Assembly: GCF_023921805.1 (NCBI RefSeq)
Contig: NZ_CP074197.1
Location: 1,860,001 to 1,924,000 of the forward strand
Direction: 5' to 3'
DNA length: 64,000 nucleotides
Source of the DNA: Ruminococcus sp. FMBCY1
GTDB lineage: Bacteria > Bacillota > Clostridia > Oscillospirales > Acutalibacteraceae
The notes under the pieces were generated by a model, which did no database searches, was not told where the DNA came from, and saw nothing but the letters and a program-made list of their open reading frames with translations. Below, piece by piece: positions 61,101 to 64,000 of the stretch. How positions within the stretch are numbered: the stretch's first letter is position 1; every line of letters begins with the position of its first letter. Position numbers and translations under genes: made by a program.

Positions 61101-61903
61101 CTGCTAAACCTACAGTATTTATCCCTGTATTCCCGGGTACAAACTGCGAGGTTGACTCTGCAAGAGCTTTTGAAAAAGCGGGCGCAAATGTTGAACTCCT
61201 TATCGTAAAGAACCTTACATCCGCTCATATTGAAGAAACAATCAAGGCTATGGAGAAAATCATTTCTAAGTCACAGATGATTATGTTCCCGGGCGGTTTC
61301 TCCGGCGGTGACGAGCCTGACGGTTCAGGTAAGTTTATTGCTACTACTTTCCGTAATCCAAGAATTGCGAACGCTGTAAATGAGATGCTCAAGAACCGTG
61401 ACGGTCTTATGCTCGGTATTTGCAACGGTTTCCAGGCACTTATCAAACTCGGTCTTGTACCTTACGGCGAAATCAGAGAACTTAAGCCGACAGACCCGAC
61501 ACTTACATTCAACACAATCGGCAGACATATCTCTCATATGGCTTACACAAGAGTTACTTCTGTTAAGTCACCTTGGTTTGCAAGTGTAAATGCAGGCGAT
61601 GTATTTGCTATTCCTGTGTCGCACGGTGAGGGCAGATTTATGGCTGACGAGGCAACAGTTAAGATGCTTGCCGAAAACGGTCAGATTGCTACACAGTATG
61701 TTGACCTTAACGGCAACCCAAGTGCAGACATTACATATAATGTAAACGGTTCCGTATGCGCTATCGAGGGTATTACTTCACCTGACGGCAGAATCTTAGG
61801 AAAAATGGGCCACAGCGAAAGAAAGGGCGACAGCCTTTACAAGAATGTTCCGTTTGCTAAGGACCAGCTTATCTTTGAAAGCGGCGTTAAGTATTTTAAG
61901 TAA
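58136..61903 (+). CDS. purL: Phosphoribosylformylglycinamidine synthase, single-chain
   Basis: A 1255-residue cytoplasmic enzyme of purine synthesis that turns FGAR and Gln into FGAM with ATP. It contains synthetase and glutaminase parts in one chain. Seen: DTYWSDHCRHTTFLTKL, FKNETHNHPTEIEPFGGAAT, IGGKDSMSGTF, the C-terminal amidotransferase FIPVFPGTNCEVDSARAF, GGFSGGDEPDG, the nucleophile Cys in LGICNGFQAL and the His in VSHGEGRF. The ATG at 58136 follows GGGAGGACGAG; an earlier in-frame ATG lies before the ribosome site. It stands alone, not in a pur operon. Confidence 0.96.
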   Translation: MSGVIRIFVEKRDGFNVLAKQTLWDIRHNLGMKNVTDLRYIMRYDIEGLSLDEYNAAKGTILSEPNADVIYEETLPVEDGWKVFAMEYLPGQYDQRGDSAEQCVQLLTQGERCKVLTARVVAVTGDISDDDLKKIEDYLINPVESRLASLEKPQTLDIATPVPADVKRVEGFIKFNDEEMEKYYGSMGFAMTLSDLKFCRDYFRDTEKRDPSVTELRVIDTYWSDHCRHTTFLTKLEKIEVEKAALGSVIEDALNEYYATRDEVYGKDTKRIVSLMDMALIGMKSLKKKGLIPDLDESEEINACSIEVPVTIDGKTEQWLVQFKNETHNHPTEIEPFGGAATCLGGAIRDPLSGRSYVYQAMRVTGSGDPTIPVKDTMPGKLPSRKITTGAANGYSSYGNQIGLATGQVTELYDSGYVAKRLEIGAVIGASPKENVIREVPLPDDIIVLLGGRTGRDGCGGATGSSKAHTESSIETCGAEVQKGNPPTERKIQRLFRNPKVAKLIKRCNDFGAGGVCVAIGELADGLAVDLDKVTKKYDGLDGTELAISESQERMAVVLDKKDVETFIAEAEKENLEATAVAVVTESPRLTMTWRGDKIVDLSREFLNTNGVTQLSSAYITAPKAEDCYRKACPAVLKDMPADKALEENMARLEVCSQIGLSERFDASIGAATVIMPFGGKNQLTPQEAMAAKIPLEKGETDDATAMSYGFIPGVSRWSPFHGSAYAVVESLSKLLAIGANPLTARLTFQEYFERLKDVPERWGKPAAALLGAMEAQLKLGIPSIGGKDSMSGTFETIDVPPTLVSFAVAMTKASKTVSAEFKNVGSKVIYVPVPENKETLMPDWDKLITMYKAVYKLFDEGKVLSASVVKEGGAAASVCKACFGNGYGFKFTNKLTNDELFAPLSGSLVLELADGAELDNSVVSYDLGTVTDDGKVTVNGVAVDVNTLIEKWTAPLEKVFPTKAECPEIAVDIPLFTERNTSSPAIKTAKPTVFIPVFPGTNCEVDSARAFEKAGANVELLIVKNLTSAHIEETIKAMEKIISKSQMIMFPGGFSGGDEPDGSGKFIATTFRNPRIANAVNEMLKNRDGLMLGICNGFQALIKLGLVPYGEIRELKPTDPTLTFNTIGRHISHMAYTRVTSVKSPWFASVNAGDVFAIPVSHGEGRFMADEATVKMLAENGQIATQYVDLNGNPSADITYNVNGSVCAIEGITSPDGRILGKMGHSERKGDSLYKNVPFAKDQLIFESGVKYFK

Positions 61904-61933
61904 TTAATGCTTATTCTTAAAGCAATATAGATA

Positions 61934-61977
61934 AAATGGCGGCTAAACACATATTTATGTTTAGTTGCCATTTTTTT
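61934..61977 (+). terminator. Terminator after purL
   Basis: AAATGGCGGCTAAACA pairs with TGTTTAGTTGCCATTT (one G-T pair), ending in a run of seven T. Confidence 0.9.
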
Positions 61978-62071
61978 GATATTTGCTTGACATATTTTGC
62001 GATATATTATATCATAGATAATGTTAATTTTAATAATTAATGAGGTATTTAAAGAAAAAGGAGTAAAAACA

Positions 62072-62620
62072 ATGGCTTTTTGTAAAAATTGCGGCAATAA
62101 CATTCCGGACGGAGCAACATTCTGCTCACATTGCGGAACACCCGTTTATGACACAACTTCGCAGGCGCAGACTCAACAGCACCAGTACGGCACACAGCAG
62201 AACAACTTTTTGAACAGTGATGATGTTACAGCAGAGTTTGATCCTATGGATATCAAAGAAAACAAGGTTATGGCAGTGCTTGCTTATATCGGTTTGCTTG
62301 TACTTGTACCTATTTTTGCGGCAAAGGATTCAAAGTACGCAAGATTTCATGCAACACAGGGTTTGAATATTACTGTTTTATCTGTTGCACAGGCTATTAT
62401 TTACTATATTTTAGCCACAATTATAAGCATCATATTCCGTGGAAGTATTATTTTTGGAGTAGGCGGAGTTTTGCTTACAATACTCGGTTTTATAAACACA
62501 ATTTTGTCAATTGCTTTTATTGTTCTTGCAATTTACGGTATTGTAAACGCAGTACAGGGTAAATGCAAAAAGCTCCCTATTATCGGAAAATTCGATATTC
62601 TCGGTAAATTTGTGAAATAA
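62072..62620 (+). CDS. Zinc-ribbon membrane protein (DUF4870-like)
   Basis: A 182-residue protein. The N-terminal zinc ribbon has CKNCGNNIPDGATFCSHCG (residues 4-22), followed by a Gln/Thr-rich linker (QAQTQQHQYGTQQN) and a four-helix membrane part with KVMAVLAYIGLLVLVPIFA and KDSKYARFHATQGLN, a motif of DUF4870-like proteins. Function unknown. The ATG at 62072 follows AAAAAGGAG; upstream in-frame codons lack a ribosome site. It is flanked by terminators and so monocistronic. It is the third protein in the window to pair a zinc ribbon with membrane helices. Confidence 0.8.
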   Translation: MAFCKNCGNNIPDGATFCSHCGTPVYDTTSQAQTQQHQYGTQQNNFLNSDDVTAEFDPMDIKENKVMAVLAYIGLLVLVPIFAAKDSKYARFHATQGLNITVLSVAQAIIYYILATIISIIFRGSIIFGVGGVLLTILGFINTILSIAFIVLAIYGIVNAVQGKCKKLPIIGKFDILGKFVK

Positions 62621-62636
62621 TAACAGAATTTATTAA

Positions 62637-62682
62637 ATGCCTGACTATGGTTATACGCCATAGTCGGGCATTTTGTTTTGTT
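62637..62682 (+). terminator. Terminator after the DUF4870-like gene
   Basis: ATGCCTGACTATGG pairs with CCATAGTCGGGCAT (one mismatch-type pair), followed by TTTTGTTTTG. Confidence 0.85.
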
Positions 62683-62683
62683 A

Positions 62684-62760
62684 TCAAAAATCGGGGTGAA
62701 TTATTGTCTACCAAACTTTTGTAATTACCTGACGAAGTATTCCGCTAAACAGTAATGTAT
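62684..62760. repeat. Solo fragment of the dispersed intergenic repeat
   Basis: TTATCAAAAATCGGGGTGAA and TACCAAACTTTTGTAATTAC match the outer-arm signature. The remainder of the gap to 63092 is AT-rich leader with several TATAAT-like boxes and no convincing -35; nothing else is seen. Confidence 0.5.
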
Positions 62761-63092
62761 TATTGTTGCTCCAATATATTAAAACAGAAGCTTTTTAATT
62801 AATTTAACATAGCTTTGTATTATAATTGATATTATAAATTAAATTTTGCTGATATTAAGAACTTGTTTGTGAAAATGAACAAAAAATAACGGTTAAATTT
62901 TATTCCTCTTAAGATAAACATTCGTATTTACCATTATATAAGGGAAAAAATAATTATTATAATAAATAGTAAATACTGTTATTATGCCTTGTTTTTGGAG
63001 GTGATTTTTGTTTAGCAGGCAATTATTTAGAAACTTTTTGTAATTTTATGGTTTTTAGGTTTTGAAATTAACATTTTACGGGAGGAAAAAGC

Positions 63093-64000
63093 GTGAAAAA
63101 GAATAAAAGAATAATCAGTGCGGCTCTTGCTGCAAGTATGTTGTTGCCTTGTTTTGCAACAGCTGCGGTGTCGGCAAATGCGGCAGTTGTATCAGATGAA
63201 AATTCGGTTTCTGTCGGCGATTACGATTTAATGGACAACATTCAGGACGGTGTAATTTTGCACTGTTTTAACTGGAAGTACAATGATATTAAGGCAGAAT
63301 TAAATAATATTGCCGAGGCAGGTTTTACAACAATTCAAACTTCACCTGCACAGCCCGGCAGCGGAACCGGTACATGGTGGTGGTTGTATCAGCCGTTGGG
63401 ATTTTATATAGGTACTAGCGAACTCGGTACAAAGGCAGAGTTGGAATCACTATGTAAAGAAGCCGAAAATTATGGTATCAAGGTAATAGTTGATGTTGTA
63501 GCAAATCATCTTGCAGGCGACCATTCAAGAATAGAAGAAGATTTAAAGCCATCAAAGTATTGGCATACTTTTGGAGGCGGTATTGACTGGAAAAACAGAT
63601 GGCAGGTAACACACGGAGAAATCGGTATGCCTGATATCGCAACTGAAAATTCATATGTTCAGCAAAAAGTAGGAAAATATATGCAGGAATTAAAGTCAGT
63701 CGGTGTTGACGGTATTCGCTGGGACGCAGCAAAACATATTGGCGTTCCGAGCGAGGGCGATAATTTCTGGAGTTCGGTAACAAAGTATGGTTTATATAAC
63801 TATGGCGAAATTCTTACCGGTCCTGATGACAGAGAAACCGGAAATGAAGATATAATGAAAGAATATACAGACTATATTACAGTAACCGACAGCAATTACG
63901 GTAAAGCTCTGCGTGATTCATTTAATTCCGGTGATGCACCCGATTCGTCTGGAAACTGGTGCAATCGTGGTATTTCCTGCGATAAACTCATTTATTGGGC
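63093..64000 (+). CDS. Secreted alpha-amylase (GH13), N-terminal part
   Basis: The first 302 residues; the gene runs past the window edge. It starts at GTG (63093) behind GGGAGGAAAAAGC. A signal peptide (MKKNKRIISAALAASMLLPC, then FATAAVSANA) leads to the catalytic barrel: DGVILHCFNWKYNDIK, conserved region I DVVANH, region II GVDGIRWDAAKH with the nucleophile Asp, and the acid Glu in NYGEIL. It hydrolyses alpha-1,4-glucans outside the cell, consistent with a starch-using gut Ruminococcus. Binding modules or a dockerin, if any, would be beyond the edge. Confidence 0.93.
   Translation, partial: MKKNKRIISAALAASMLLPCFATAAVSANAAVVSDENSVSVGDYDLMDNIQDGVILHCFNWKYNDIKAELNNIAEAGFTTIQTSPAQPGSGTGTWWWLYQPLGFYIGTSELGTKAELESLCKEAENYGIKVIVDVVANHLAGDHSRIEEDLKPSKYWHTFGGGIDWKNRWQVTHGEIGMPDIATENSYVQQKVGKYMQELKSVGVDGIRWDAAKHIGVPSEGDNFWSSVTKYGLYNYGEILTGPDDRETGNEDIMKEYTDYITVTDSNYGKALRDSFNSGDAPDSSGNWCNRGISCDKLIYW

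Overview
This 64 kb window looks like chromosomal DNA from a low-GC, Gram-positive anaerobe of the class Clostridia. A Ruminococcus-like member of the Oscillospiraceae is the most likely source; this is inferred from gene content, not from a database match. Pointers are strong AGGAGG-type ribosome sites with some TTG and GTG starts, FabK as the enoyl-ACP reductase, pyruvate phosphate dikinase, a monomeric [FeFe]-hydrogenase, a clostridial-type single-chain PurL, an L10 leader, a BofC-like protein and a secreted GH13 amylase at the right edge. No tRNA, rRNA or CRISPR array was found.

Layout. 0-5 kb: the end of an acidic protein, a tandem pair of secreted beta-propeller proteins plus a UspA-like protein, and a DUF4143 ATPase whose promoter carries three 11-bp repeats exactly 33 bp apart. 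5-18 kb: ppdK, a single-domain GlmU homologue with prs, a zinc-ribbon/Tim44-like membrane protein with pth and mfd, a PrsA-like foldase and a proline-rich surface protein. 18-24 kb: YdcF-like and DUF1361 membrane proteins, the hydrogenase and a zinc-ribbon membrane protein. 24-30 kb: a five-gene surface-glycopolymer locus (TagGH-type exporter, two glycerophosphotransferase-like enzymes, one fused to a second glycosyltransferase, and a Stealth-family phosphotransferase). 30.7-35.5 kb: an accessory, AT-rich stretch with lipoproteins, an XRE regulator and a decayed IS110-family element that retains its structured upstream non-coding region. 35.5-43 kb: murI-DUF1934-argS on the minus strand and rpmG-secE-nusG-rplK-rplA-rplJ-rplL on the plus strand, with two probable L1-binding sites and an L10 leader/attenuator. 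43.8-48.8 kb: hom-lysC and a class A penicillin-binding protein. 49-57 kb: a nine-gene fatty-acid operon fabK-fabD-fabG-fabF-accB-fabZ-accC-accD-accA. 58-64 kb: purL, a zinc-ribbon membrane protein and the start of an alpha-amylase.

The most unusual signal is a family of intergenic repeats. Three near-full-length copies (about 18.11-18.44, 30.26-30.69 and 43.21-43.65 kb) have long imperfect terminal inverted repeats and an interior packed with hairpins. The stems keep pairing although their sequences differ between copies. At least six shortened or collapsed relatives lie in other gaps. This fits a MITE-like element with a structured transcript. Other leads are the phased operator-like repeats of the DUF4143 gene, the IS110 upstream RNA candidate, the duplicated L1 site, and a widely spaced inverted repeat around the fab promoter.
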